Shown piece by piece: positions 23,403-30,990 of a stretch of DNA of 46,031 bases (positions are counted from its first letter, which is position 1; each line of letters begins with the position of its first letter). The stretch comes from MW101C3 sp943367595. GTDB lineage: Bacteria; Cyanobacteriota; Cyanobacteriia; PCC-6307; Cyanobiaceae. A model generated the notes under the pieces. The model saw only the letters and a list, made by a program, of their open reading frames with translations, ran no database searches and was not told where the DNA came from. The position numbers and the translations under genes are program-made. The stretch spans positions 1 through 46,031 of the forward strand of contig CALRJS020000030.1 in assembly GCA_943367595.1 (NCBI GenBank), given 5' to 3'.

Positions 23403-25041
23403 GGCCCCCTCTACCAGCCTGCGGGAGCAGGTGGCCCGCCTGCTGGTGGTGCGCGGCAGCGGCCATCTCAGCGACGGCCAGCGCCGCTACCCCCGCTGGG
23501 AGCTTTCCAATGGCGAGCTGCACGAGCTGCTCGCCGCCGGTGTGGGTGGAGTGATCCTGCTGGGCGGCAGCGCCGCGGAACTGCGCCTGCGCACCGAACA
23601 GCTCAGCGGCTGGGCCAGCCATCCCCTGCTGCTCTGCGCCGATGTGGAAGAGGGGGTCGGGCAGCGGTTCGAGGGCGCCACCTGGCTGGTTCCTCCGCTG
23701 GCACTCGGTCGCCTGTTCGCCAGCGCCCCTAAGCAGGCGCTGCTGCTGGCGGGCCGCTATGGCCGCTGCACGGCCCGCCAGGCGCGCGCCCTGGGCCTGA
23801 ACTGGCTGCTGGCCCCTGTCTGCGATGTCAACAACAATCCCGCCAATCCGGTGATCAACGTGCGGGCCTGGGGGGAGGATCCGGCCACGGCAGGAGCCCT
23901 GGCCGCTGCCTTCGTGGCGGCGGCGCAGGCGGAAGGGGTGCTCTGCTGTGCCAAGCACTTCCCAGGCCACGGCGACACGCTGGTGGATTCGCACCTGGCA
24001 CTGCCGGTGCTCCCCCACGACCGCCAGCGGCTGGAGGCGATCGAGCTGCCGCCCTTCCGCGCCGCCATCGCCGCCGGTGTGGGCGCGGTGATGACCGCGC
24101 ACCTGCAGCTGAGCGACCTGGACCCTGAGCGCCCCGCCACCCTCTCGGCCCGGGTGCTGGAGGGCCTGTTGCGCGTGGATCTCGGCTTCGCTGGCCTGGT
24201 GGTGACCGACGCCCTGGTGATGGAGGCGATCGCGGCGCGCTGGGGAGCGGGGGAAGCGGCGGTGCTGGCCTTTGAAGCCGGTGCCGACCTGCTGCTCATG
24301 CCGGCCGATGCCCACACCGCGATCGATGCGCTGGTGGCCGCCCTCAGCAGCGGCCGGATCAGCCTGGCGCGACTCACGCAGAGCCTGCGCCGGCGTGAGG
24401 CCGCGCTGGCCCGCCTGCGCCCGCCGGCCGCAACCGCTGACAGACCAACGGCAGCCAGGCCCCTGCTGCAGCTCGCCCACGCGGTGGCTGAACTGGAAAC
24501 GGCAGAAGACCTGGACCTCAGCCGGGAGCTGGTGCAGCTCAGCACCGGCAACCAGGGGCCCAGCGGCCTGCCACCGGGGCCCGGGGTCAACCTGATCCGG
24601 GTTGACAGCGCCCTGGCCAATCCCTTCCTGCCGGTGCTGGCGCCAGCGCTGCAGCGTCCGCTGAGGAAGGGCTACGCGCCGGTGCTGATCGATGGCCGCG
24701 CCCCGAGTCCCTGGAGCGCCGATCCGGAAGCGCCGCTGGCGATCGAACGGCTGCCGCAGGGGCCGGTGCTGCTGCAGCTGTTTGTGCGGGGCAATCCCTT
24801 CCGGGGCAGCGCAGGCGGCGAGGAAAACTGGGCCGCCGTGGTGCGGCAGCTGCTGGCGGCCTCGCGCCTGGCCGGCCTGGCGGTCTACGGCAGCCCCTAC
24901 CTCTGGGAAACCCTGCAGCCGCTGCTGCCGGCCCAGCTGCCGGCCGGCTGGAGCCTGGCGCAGATGCCCCTCGCCCAGGCCCAGCTGCTGGAGCGGCTGG
25001 GCCTGCCGCGCAGCACCCTGGAGGGGGGGTTCACCGACTGA
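23395..25041 (+). CDS. glycoside hydrolase family 3, beta-N-acetylhexosaminidase (NagZ-like)
   Basis: Probably removes N-acetylglucosamine from muropeptides during peptidoglycan recycling. It is 548 aa from GTG 23395. The GH3 signature KHFPGHGDTLVDSH is at 187-200, where H192 and D194 form the NagZ-type catalytic dyad loop. The nucleophile Asp is D272 in LVVTDALVMEAI. The C-terminal 180 residues are a smaller extra domain (LIDGRAPSPWSADPEAPLAI, then GLAVYGSPYLWETLQPLLPA) whose role is unclear. The frame is open earlier inside rbfA, but those residues are shadow sequence. GTG 23395 overlaps the rbfA end by 8 bp, consistent with translational coupling. Confidence 0.9.
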   Translation: MTEAPSTSLREQVARLLVVRGSGHLSDGQRRYPRWELSNGELHELLAAGVGGVILLGGSAAELRLRTEQLSGWASHPLLLCADVEEGVGQRFEGATWLVPPLALGRLFASAPKQALLLAGRYGRCTARQARALGLNWLLAPVCDVNNNPANPVINVRAWGEDPATAGALAAAFVAAAQAEGVLCCAKHFPGHGDTLVDSHLALPVLPHDRQRLEAIELPPFRAAIAAGVGAVMTAHLQLSDLDPERPATLSARVLEGLLRVDLGFAGLVVTDALVMEAIAARWGAGEAAVLAFEAGADLLLMPADAHTAIDALVAALSSGRISLARLTQSLRRREAALARLRPPAATADRPTAARPLLQLAHAVAELETAEDLDLSRELVQLSTGNQGPSGLPPGPGVNLIRVDSALANPFLPVLAPALQRPLRKGYAPVLIDGRAPSPWSADPEAPLAIERLPQGPVLLQLFVRGNPFRGSAGGEENWAAVVRQLLAASRLAGLAVYGSPYLWETLQPLLPAQLPAGWSLAQMPLAQAQLLERLGLPRSTLEGGFTD

Positions 25042-25060
25042 ACCGGTGAGCGAGGGGCAC

Positions 25061-25066
25061 TAGCCT
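25061..25066 (+). promoter_or_regulatory. possible -10 element for the glycosyltransferase-TPR gene
   Basis: TAGCCT lies 24 bp before the ATG at 25091. The same TAGCCTCC string occurs before the glycosyltransferase gene at 40474, and similar TANNNT elements precede other genes here. Confidence 0.3.
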
Positions 25067-25090
25067 CCCCCCCAGCCCCGAGCCGCTCCC

Positions 25091-26284
25091 ATGCTCAGCC
25101 TGTCGATGATCGTGCGGGACGAGGCCGAGCGGCTGGCGGCCTGCCTCGACTCGGTGGCGGGCTTCGTGCAGGAGATGGTGGTGGTGGACACCGGCTCCAG
25201 CGACGACACGGTGGCCATCGCCCGGCAGCATGGGGCCACCGTGCATGCGCTGCCCTGGCCGGGCGACTTCGCCCCGGCGCGCAACGCAGCCCTGGAGCTG
25301 GTGCAGGGTGACTGGGTGCTGGTGCTGGACGCCGATGAGCAGCTGCTGCCGAAGGCGCGACCGGCCCTCAAGGCGCTGATGGCCCAGCCGGACGTGCTGC
25401 TGATCAACCTGCTGCGCTACGAGCGGGGCGCGCGGCAGTCGCCCTATTCGAGCGTGAGCCGCCTGTTCCGCCGCCATCCGGGCATCCACTGGAGCAAGGC
25501 GTATCACGCGATGGTCGACGACAGTGTGGCGGCGGTGCTGGCGGCCGAACCCCACTGGCGCATCGCCGATTGCTCCCAGCCCTGCCTGGTGCATGACGGC
25601 TACCGCCCCGACCTGTTGCTGGCCGGCCGCAAGGCGGAGCGCCTGCGCCAGGCGATGGAGCAGGAGCTGATCGCGACGCCCAACGATCCCTACGCCAGCG
25701 CCAAACTGGGCGGCCTGGAGATCAGTGAAGGGAACCGGGAGCGGGGCCTCGCCCTGCTGGAGACGGCCCTTGCCCACTGCCCCGCCTCGGCCCGCGTGGA
25801 ACGCTACGAGCTGCTGCTGCATCTGGGCATCGGCCACGCCAGCAGCACACCGGCCCGATCCGAGCAGCTCTACCAGGAGGCCCTGGCCCTCGGCCTCAAC
25901 CCCCGCCTCAGCCTGGCGGCGCGGCTGAACCTTGCGGCCCTTCTGCTGCAACGCGGTGCGCTGGAGGAGGCCAACCGTCTCTGTGACGCGGCGGTGCGAC
26001 TGTGTCCCGAAGTGGCGCTGGGTTGGTACAACCTTGGTCTGGTCCGCCGCCGCCAGGGGGATATCGCCGGTGCCCTGGAGGCCTACGAGGCGTCCCGGGA
26101 GCTCGCCCCCGACCATGCCGAAACCCACCAGAACCTGGCGGCTGCCCAGCTGCTGGGTGGCAACATCGAGGCGGCGCGCGGCAGTTTTCGCACCGCCATC
26201 AGCCTGTTGCGCCGGCAGGGCCGCGCCGAAGAAGCCGACCGGCTGCGTCAGCAGGCCGGCGCCATCGTGAAGCTGGAGGGCTGA
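25091..26284 (+). CDS. glycosyltransferase family 2 protein with TPR repeats
   Basis: A 397-aa protein. The N-terminal GT2 domain (about 1-215) has LSLSMIVRDEAERLAACLDS, VVVDTGSSDDTVAIA and the DxD-type metal site in VLVLDADEQLLP. From about 220 the protein is helical and contains tetratricopeptide repeats (for example LARRGALEEANRLC-type and DIAGALEAYEASRELAPDHA). This GT2-TPR arrangement is common in bacteria and is usually tied to glycan or lipooligosaccharide decoration, but the acceptor is unknown. It lies 49 bp after the nagZ-like gene. Confidence 0.88.
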   Translation: MLSLSMIVRDEAERLAACLDSVAGFVQEMVVVDTGSSDDTVAIARQHGATVHALPWPGDFAPARNAALELVQGDWVLVLDADEQLLPKARPALKALMAQPDVLLINLLRYERGARQSPYSSVSRLFRRHPGIHWSKAYHAMVDDSVAAVLAAEPHWRIADCSQPCLVHDGYRPDLLLAGRKAERLRQAMEQELIATPNDPYASAKLGGLEISEGNRERGLALLETALAHCPASARVERYELLLHLGIGHASSTPARSEQLYQEALALGLNPRLSLAARLNLAALLLQRGALEEANRLCDAAVRLCPEVALGWYNLGLVRRRQGDIAGALEAYEASRELAPDHAETHQNLAAAQLLGGNIEAARGSFRTAISLLRRQGRAEEADRLRQQAGAIVKLEG

Positions 26285-26314
26285 GCCGTGCCGGAGCCGC
26301 TGACACCACCGCCC

Positions 26315-27124
26315 ATGACGTCGCTGCCGCTGCAGCAGCGCTGCGTGGTCGTCACCCGCGCGGCCAGCCAGCTGGGCGAAGCGCGCCGGTTGTTCGAGGC
26401 AGCCGGCGCCCGGGTGCTCGACCTACCGGCGCTGGTGATCGGCCCACCGGACAGTTGGGGCCCCCTGGACGACGCCCTGGCTGAACTCGAAGACTTTCAT
26501 TGGCTGGTGTTCTCCAGCGCCAACGGCGTGGAGGCGGTGGAGGCGCGGCTGGAGCGGATCGGCAGCAACCTGGCCGACCGGCCCCGGGGCGTGAAGATCG
26601 CCGCCGTGGGCGCCTCCACAGCCAACCGGCTGGAACGGCTCGGTGCCCCGGCCGATTTCGTGCCGCCGACCTTCGTGGCCGACAGCCTGATCGAGCATTT
26701 CCCCGTTTCGGGCTGGGGCTTGCGGCTGCTGCTGCCCCGGGTGCAGAGCGGCGGCCGCACCCACCTGGGCGAGGCCTTCGCCGCCGCCGGCGCCCGCGTG
26801 GTGGAGGTGGCGGCCTACGAATCGCGCTGTCCGCAGGAGCTGCCTCTGGCCACAGCAGCCGCGCTACGGGCCGGCCAGGTGGATGCCCTCACGTTCAGCA
26901 GCGGCAAGACCGTCCGGCACACCTGCGCGCTGCTGCAGCACAGCTTCGGCGACGCCTGGCGAGAGGTGCTGGAAGGGGTCGCCCTGATCTCGATCGGTCC
27001 CCAGACCAGCGCCCGCTGCCTGGAGCTGCTGGGCCGGGTGGATGCCGAAGCCGACCCCCATGACCTTCAGGGGCTGGTGCGTGCCTGTGCGGCGGGAATC
27101 AGCGGACCGCTCAGGACGGCCTGA
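26315..27124 (+). CDS. hemD: uroporphyrinogen-III synthase
   Basis: Cyclises hydroxymethylbilane to uroporphyrinogen III, the branch point to haem, chlorophyll, bilins and B12. It is 269 aa from ATG 26315, or 278 aa from GTG 26288, which is only 3 bp after the previous stop. The two alpha/beta domains are recognisable by VVVTRAASQLGEARRLFE, WLVFSSANGVEAVEARL, KIAAVGASTANRLERLG, VAAYESRCPQEL, ALTFSSGKTVRHTCALL and VALISIGPQTSARCLELLG. The family is poorly conserved, but these landmarks and the order agree. It probably shares an mRNA with the GT2-TPR gene. The 3' end overlaps the convergent lipoprotein gene by 14 bp. Confidence 0.9.
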   Translation: MTSLPLQQRCVVVTRAASQLGEARRLFEAAGARVLDLPALVIGPPDSWGPLDDALAELEDFHWLVFSSANGVEAVEARLERIGSNLADRPRGVKIAAVGASTANRLERLGAPADFVPPTFVADSLIEHFPVSGWGLRLLLPRVQSGGRTHLGEAFAAAGARVVEVAAYESRCPQELPLATAAALRAGQVDALTFSSGKTVRHTCALLQHSFGDAWREVLEGVALISIGPQTSARCLELLGRVDAEADPHDLQGLVRACAAGISGPLRTA

Positions 27125-27773
27125 GCGCCGCACTGATCGTCTGCTTGCCCTGCCGCATGCGCAGGCGGCCGTTCTGGACATCGATGGCGGTGACGACCCA
27201 GCCGTTGGGAATCAGGCGCGTGGAGCGACCGCCCTGATCACCGACCACGACGGTGCCGCTCTGTTCAGAGCGCTGAACCAGGGCCTGGGGCACACCCGAA
27301 ACGGCAATCACGCCGCTGAAGCGGAAATCTTCAGGGAGGCGCAGGGGCGCCGGAGCAGCAGGCCGGGAGGGATCGCCGCCGGCAGCAGCGGCCGCTCCGG
27401 TGGGCCGGGGGCGGATCACCGGAGCGAAGGGATCAGCGCGATCGGCGGGGGCCGCCGCCAGCACCTGCTGCCGGCTGGGCAGGGGGGTGAGGCCGGCGAG
27501 CACGGCGGGGCCAGCCGCGGGAGCAGCCGCAGCACCAGGAGCAGCGGAGGCAGCGGCAGGGGTGGCAGCGGCTTCGGCGGGTTGGGCCGCTGGTGCCGCC
27601 GGGGCGGGAGGCGGCGGAGGCGGCGCACTCGCCTCAGGAGCACCGCCGCATCCCATCAGGCTGGAGAGCAGCAGCAGGGCTGCCGGAGCCAGGAACGTCT
27701 TCCCAGGCTCCGTGAACAAGCGGCCAGCCCCGAAGCGGGGACCGGAAGCGGAAAGCTGATCAGGACGGGCCAT
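27111..27773 (-). CDS. Pro/Ala-rich lipoprotein with PilP-like C-terminus
   Basis: A 220-aa probable lipoprotein. After about 25 residues comes the hydrophobic segment FLAPAALLLLSSLMGCGG, where LMGC is a lipobox with Cys42. A Pro/Ala-rich linker of about 60 residues follows, with PADRADPFAPVIRP, then a compact beta-rich end (LPEDFRFSGVIAVSGVPQAL, VVVGDQGGRSTRLIPNGWVV, IDVQNGRLRMRQG). A DPF box followed by an L-x-F-x-G-x-I-type beta domain is seen in PilP-like pilus assembly lipoproteins, so a similar role is possible but not shown. ATG 27773 overlaps the end of the SRPBCC gene by 14 bp. Confidence 0.62.
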   Translation of the reverse strand: MARPDQLSASGPRFGAGRLFTEPGKTFLAPAALLLLSSLMGCGGAPEASAPPPPPPAPAAPAAQPAEAAATPAAASAAPGAAAAPAAGPAVLAGLTPLPSRQQVLAAAPADRADPFAPVIRPRPTGAAAAAGGDPSRPAAPAPLRLPEDFRFSGVIAVSGVPQALVQRSEQSGTVVVGDQGGRSTRLIPNGWVVTAIDVQNGRLRMRQGKQTISAALRPS

Positions 27774-28209
27774 GGTCTCCACGCTCGACAAGATCCCTGA
27801 AGCGATCGAGATTGGCCTGCAATTCCTTGGTGACGATGCCACCAAGGATGGAAGGCTCCATCAGTGGTGCGAGCACCCCAGGGAGTTCGTAGCTCACGGT
27901 CAGTTTGACGACAGTGAGCGAATCGCCCTGAGGATAAAAGCGAACGGCGCCTTTTGTGGGAAGACCGCCCACCGATTCCCAGTGCAGTTGCTGGGCCTCG
28001 ACACGCTGAGAGATGCGGGCCTTCCAATGGAAGCGGAAGCCCTGGGCCGCCAGGGTCCAATCGGTGATGTCCGGATCATCGAGGGTGACCACCGACTCGA
28101 TCCAGCGCATCCAGCGGGGCATCGCCTCCAGATCGCTCCACACCTCCCAGACCCGCTGCACCGGGGCCTTGATCTCCGTAGTGACGCTGTGCTCCAGCCA
28201 ACGGCCCAT
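27760..28209 (-). CDS. SRPBCC family protein (START-like cyclase/dehydrase)
   Basis: A 149-aa single-domain protein of the SRPBCC hydrophobic-ligand-binding superfamily. Landmarks are WLEHSVTTEIKAPVQRVWEV, SDLEAMPRWMRWIESV, GFRFHWKARISQRVEAQQL and a long C-terminal helix (LGGIVTKELQANLDRFRDL). It lies 5 bp after the zeta-carotene desaturase gene and overlaps the lipoprotein gene, so the three are one unit. Position beside zds hints at a role with a carotenoid or other lipid, but nothing in the sequence shows the ligand. Confidence 0.85.
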   Translation of the reverse strand: MGRWLEHSVTTEIKAPVQRVWEVWSDLEAMPRWMRWIESVVTLDDPDITDWTLAAQGFRFHWKARISQRVEAQQLHWESVGGLPTKGAVRFYPQGDSLTVVKLTVSYELPGVLAPLMEPSILGGIVTKELQANLDRFRDLVERGDHGPS

Positions 28210-28214
28210 GATCG

Positions 28215-29720
28215 TCAGGCCGCCGCGCCGATGGACGCCATCGCCACCGGCTGACCGAGAATCACCCCGGCTGCCAGGCGACCGCTCATGGTGGCCCCTT
28301 CCATCGAGTCGATGTAATCCTGCTTGGTGTAGCTGCCGGCCAGGAAGAAGTTGCTCACCGGCGTGCGCTGCTCAGGCCTGAACGGTTCCATGCCAGGAGC
28401 CTCCCGGTAGAGCGATTGGGCCAGTTTGACCACATTGCTCCACAGCAGCGTGAGTTGGCTGGCGGACGGAAACAACTCCCGCACCTGGGCGTCGACAGCC
28501 GCCACGATCGTCTCGTTGCTCTTGGCGATCCAGGGATCTCCCGGAGTGAGCACGCACTGCAGCAGGGAGCCCTGGCCTTCGCGGCGGTAGTCGGCAGGGC
28601 TGGCCAGGGCCAGATCGGCGAAGCAGCTGAAATCGGCGTCTGCGGTGTAGAGCAGGTTGTTCAGCCCGCTGGGGTGCTGAAGATCGGAGCGGGCGGCGGT
28701 CTGGGCTTCGCCGTCCCCCAGTTCGGTCACCCAGCCGTCGTAGCGCAGCTGCACGGTGGCCACCGGCACGGCCTCCAGCCGGTAGATGTTGTCGAACTGC
28801 TCGTAGCGGCGCCAGGCGCTGGGCAGCAGTTTCTGGATGCCCGGCACATCGCAGGCGGCCAGGTAGGCATCGGCTTGCACGTGGATCTCGCCATCGGGCG
28901 TGCCCAGCCGCAGACCCGTGACCTGAGGCGCTGGCGCGGCAGGGCTGCTCTGCCCCTCAGCGCTGGCAGCGTCGCTGGTGCAGAGCTCCAGCACCCGATG
29001 CCGCAGGTGGAGCCTGGCGCCGCGGGCCGTGATGTAGTCGAGGATCGGCTGATGCAGCCAACGGTGCGGCGAGCCCTTCAGCAGGTTGAGCTTGGAGGCC
29101 TCGGTGCGGGTGGCGAACATCAGAAAGATGGTGAGCATGCACCGGGCCGAGATCGAGGCGCAGTCGATGAACCCGAGGGCGTAGGCGATCGGGTCCCACA
29201 TCCGCTCGATGCTCTTAGGGCTGCCGCCATGGCCGACGAACCAGTCGCGGAAGCTCATGCGATCCAGCGCCCGGATCACGCCCATGGCGCCGTCGGGATC
29301 CACCAGGCCCCGCACGATCGGGCTGGTGCCCAGGGCCAGGGCATTGCGCAGCTTGTCGATCCAGTCGAGCTGCGGGGTGGTGAAGAAGGCCTTGAGGCCG
29401 TTGAAGGGCGCCCCGACGGGGAAACGGAAATCGAGCGCGCGCAGGTCGCCGCCCTTGTTGACGAACAGGTGGGTGTGCTCCTTGGGCAGGAGGTTCTCGA
29501 AGGCCCCCACCTTGCGCATCAAGGCGAAGAGGTTGGCGTAGTTGAAGAAGAACACGTGCAGCCCCATTTCGATGTGGTTGCCGCCCGCGTCTTCCCAGCT
29601 GCCCACCTTGCCGCCCACGAAAGCCCGCGCTTCGTAGAGGTCCACCTGATGGCCGGCGTCGCAGAGATCCACTGCAGCCGCCAGACCGGCCAGACCCGAA
29701 CCCACGATGGCGACCCGCAC
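28215..29720 (-). CDS. zds: zeta-carotene desaturase
   Basis: An FAD-dependent desaturase (CrtQ-type) that converts zeta-carotene to lycopene isomers, a step required for all carotenoids. It is 501 aa from GTG 29720. The FAD motif VAIVGSGLAGLAAAVDLCDA starts the protein, followed by YEARAFVGGKVGSW, and the Zds-typical GGNHIEMGLHVFFFNYANLF. The C-terminal FAD motif region is AGSYTKQDYIDSMEGATMSG, which is diagnostic for the plant-type PDS/ZDS family; length and GLHVFFF favour ZDS over PDS. The frame opens further upstream, but residues before the GTG are not conserved and would cover its promoter. Confidence 0.95.
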   Translation of the reverse strand: MRVAIVGSGLAGLAAAVDLCDAGHQVDLYEARAFVGGKVGSWEDAGGNHIEMGLHVFFFNYANLFALMRKVGAFENLLPKEHTHLFVNKGGDLRALDFRFPVGAPFNGLKAFFTTPQLDWIDKLRNALALGTSPIVRGLVDPDGAMGVIRALDRMSFRDWFVGHGGSPKSIERMWDPIAYALGFIDCASISARCMLTIFLMFATRTEASKLNLLKGSPHRWLHQPILDYITARGARLHLRHRVLELCTSDAASAEGQSSPAAPAPQVTGLRLGTPDGEIHVQADAYLAACDVPGIQKLLPSAWRRYEQFDNIYRLEAVPVATVQLRYDGWVTELGDGEAQTAARSDLQHPSGLNNLLYTADADFSCFADLALASPADYRREGQGSLLQCVLTPGDPWIAKSNETIVAAVDAQVRELFPSASQLTLLWSNVVKLAQSLYREAPGMEPFRPEQRTPVSNFFLAGSYTKQDYIDSMEGATMSGRLAAGVILGQPVAMASIGAAA

Positions 29721-29742
29721 CCTTGACCTCCCGTACCCGGCG

Positions 29743-29753
29743 ACTCTATGGAG
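29743..29753 (-). promoter_or_regulatory. promoter core of zds
   Basis: On the minus strand this reads CTCCATAGAGT, with TAGAGT as a likely -10 element about 22 bp before the zds GTG. The same 11 bases occur in the opposite direction at 29845-29855 before the IscA-type gene. Confidence 0.5.
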
Positions 29754-29844
29754 CCGGAGTGGGCCGCGGCGTTCGGATGGCCGCTCCCGCCGGGGCTGCC
29801 GCAGCCCGGGCGCCAGCGGGGCGGGGCTTCGAAAACCGGCCACC

Positions 29845-29855
29845 CTCCATAGAGT
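29845..29855 (+). promoter_or_regulatory. promoter core of the IscA-type gene
   Basis: CTCCATAGAGT, an exact inverted copy of the zds element, lies 38 bp before the ATG at 29894. TAGAGT (29850-29855) fits a TANNNT -10 element. Confidence 0.5.
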
Positions 29856-29893
29856 GACGGCACGACGTTTCCCTTCCCCCCAGGCTCCCGCCC

Positions 29894-30298
29894 ATGAGCA
29901 GCTCCACCCCGGCGGCCCCTGCCGCTCCCCTCACCCATACCGGCCGCGATGGCAAGGGGATCCTGATCACCGCCCCGGCCATGCTGCAGCTGGCCAGCTT
30001 GATGCGGCAGCAGGGTGAGGAGAAGCTGCTGCGGGTGGGCGTGCGCTCCGGCGGCTGCAGCGGCATGAGCTACACGATGGATTTCATCGAAGCCGCCGGC
30101 ATCCGCGCCGACGATGAGGTGTACACCTACGAACCCGACGGAGCCCCCAGCTTCCGCGTGGTGTGTGATCCGAAGAGCCTTCTGTACATCTATGGCATGC
30201 AGCTGGATTTCAGCTCCGCCCTGATCGGTGGTGGCTTCAACTTCACCAACCCCAACGCCAGCCAGACCTGCGGCTGCGGCAGCTCCTTCGCGGTCTGA
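29894..30298 (+). CDS. iron-sulfur cluster assembly accessory protein (IscA/SufA/ErpA family)
   Basis: An A-type iron-sulfur carrier of 134 aa. The three conserved cluster cysteines are C55 (in RSGGCSGMSY) and C126 and C128 (in CGCGSSFAV at the C-terminus). The core runs from GILITAPAMLQLASLMRQQG to FNFTNPNASQTCGCG. The N-terminal 20 residues are an unconserved Ser/Ala/Pro-rich lead. Which subgroup it belongs to is not decidable from sequence alone. It is divergent from zds with a shared promoter architecture. A 27-bp minisatellite begins about 10 bp after the stop. Confidence 0.93.
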   Translation: MSSSTPAAPAAPLTHTGRDGKGILITAPAMLQLASLMRQQGEEKLLRVGVRSGGCSGMSYTMDFIEAAGIRADDEVYTYEPDGAPSFRVVCDPKSLLYIYGMQLDFSSALIGGGFNFTNPNASQTCGCGSSFAV

Positions 30299-30308
30299 GC
30301 AGGGGTTT

Positions 30309-30442
30309 GCTGGCGTGGCCTGAGCCAGCGGCCTGATGGCGCCACCTTGCCCAGCTGACTTGATGGCGGTGACTGAGCCAGCTGACTTGATGGCGCGGCC
30401 TGACCCAGTTCACTTGATGGCGCGGCCTGACCAGGCGCACTG
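30309..30442. repeat. 27-bp minisatellite
   Basis: Units start at 30321 (26 bp), 30347, 30374 and 30401 (27 bp each), with partial units on both sides. The best-conserved part is CTGACTTGATGGCG. The last full units end in CGGCC. Each unit contains CTTGATGGCG or CCTGATGGCG. The array lies between the IscA-type gene and the TPR gene. No unique spacers separate the units. Confidence 0.85.
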
Positions 30443-30541
30443 CACCCACCTCCGCCCCACAGCCCGCAGGCTGCCTGCGGACCTGATCTGCCGCCCACGC
30501 CGTGGGAATCTGAGGGGCTCTAACTCGCCGCAGTGTCCACG

Positions 30542-30967
30542 ATGGCCACGGACGCTTCCACCGAATCCGCCTTCGATCAGGCCATCCGCCGCTACCAGGA
30601 AGGTGCCGAGCCCGCTGAACTGATCCCCGAGTTCCAGGCAATCACGGCCGCCGCCCCACGGCTGGCCGCGGGCTGGACCTGCCTGGCCTGGCTGCAGCTG
30701 CTCGACGATCAGCCGGTGGCGGCGCTGCGGTCGGCGCGAACGGCCGTGAAGCTCAACCCTCAGGATCCGCAGTCGCGCGTGAACCTTTCGGTGGCCATGC
30801 TCGAAACCGGCGCCAAAGGCGTGCGCGAGCACATCGACATGGTGCTGAAGGTCACAGCGGTGGCGCCGGAGCTGGGCGACGAGCTGCAGGAATCGATCGC
30901 CGATGGCCTGCGCCGTCGGCCCGGTTGGACCTCGCTGGAGAAAGTCAACGCCTGGCTGAAGGGGTGA
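30542..30967 (+). CDS. TPR repeat protein
   Basis: A 141-aa soluble helical protein with at least two tetratricopeptide repeats: AAGWTCLAWLQLLDDQPVAA with LRSARTAVKLNPQDPQSRVN, and VNLSVAMLETGAKGVREHI. The remainder is a C-terminal helical segment ending SLEKVNAWLKG. TPR proteins bind other proteins; the partner is unknown. ATG 30542 is chosen; GTG 30533 is three codons upstream. The next gene begins 23 bp after the stop, so they probably form an operon. Confidence 0.8.
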   Translation: MATDASTESAFDQAIRRYQEGAEPAELIPEFQAITAAAPRLAAGWTCLAWLQLLDDQPVAALRSARTAVKLNPQDPQSRVNLSVAMLETGAKGVREHIDMVLKVTAVAPELGDELQESIADGLRRRPGWTSLEKVNAWLKG

Positions 30968-30990
30968 TCGGGACGGTGCCGGCCCCAGCC

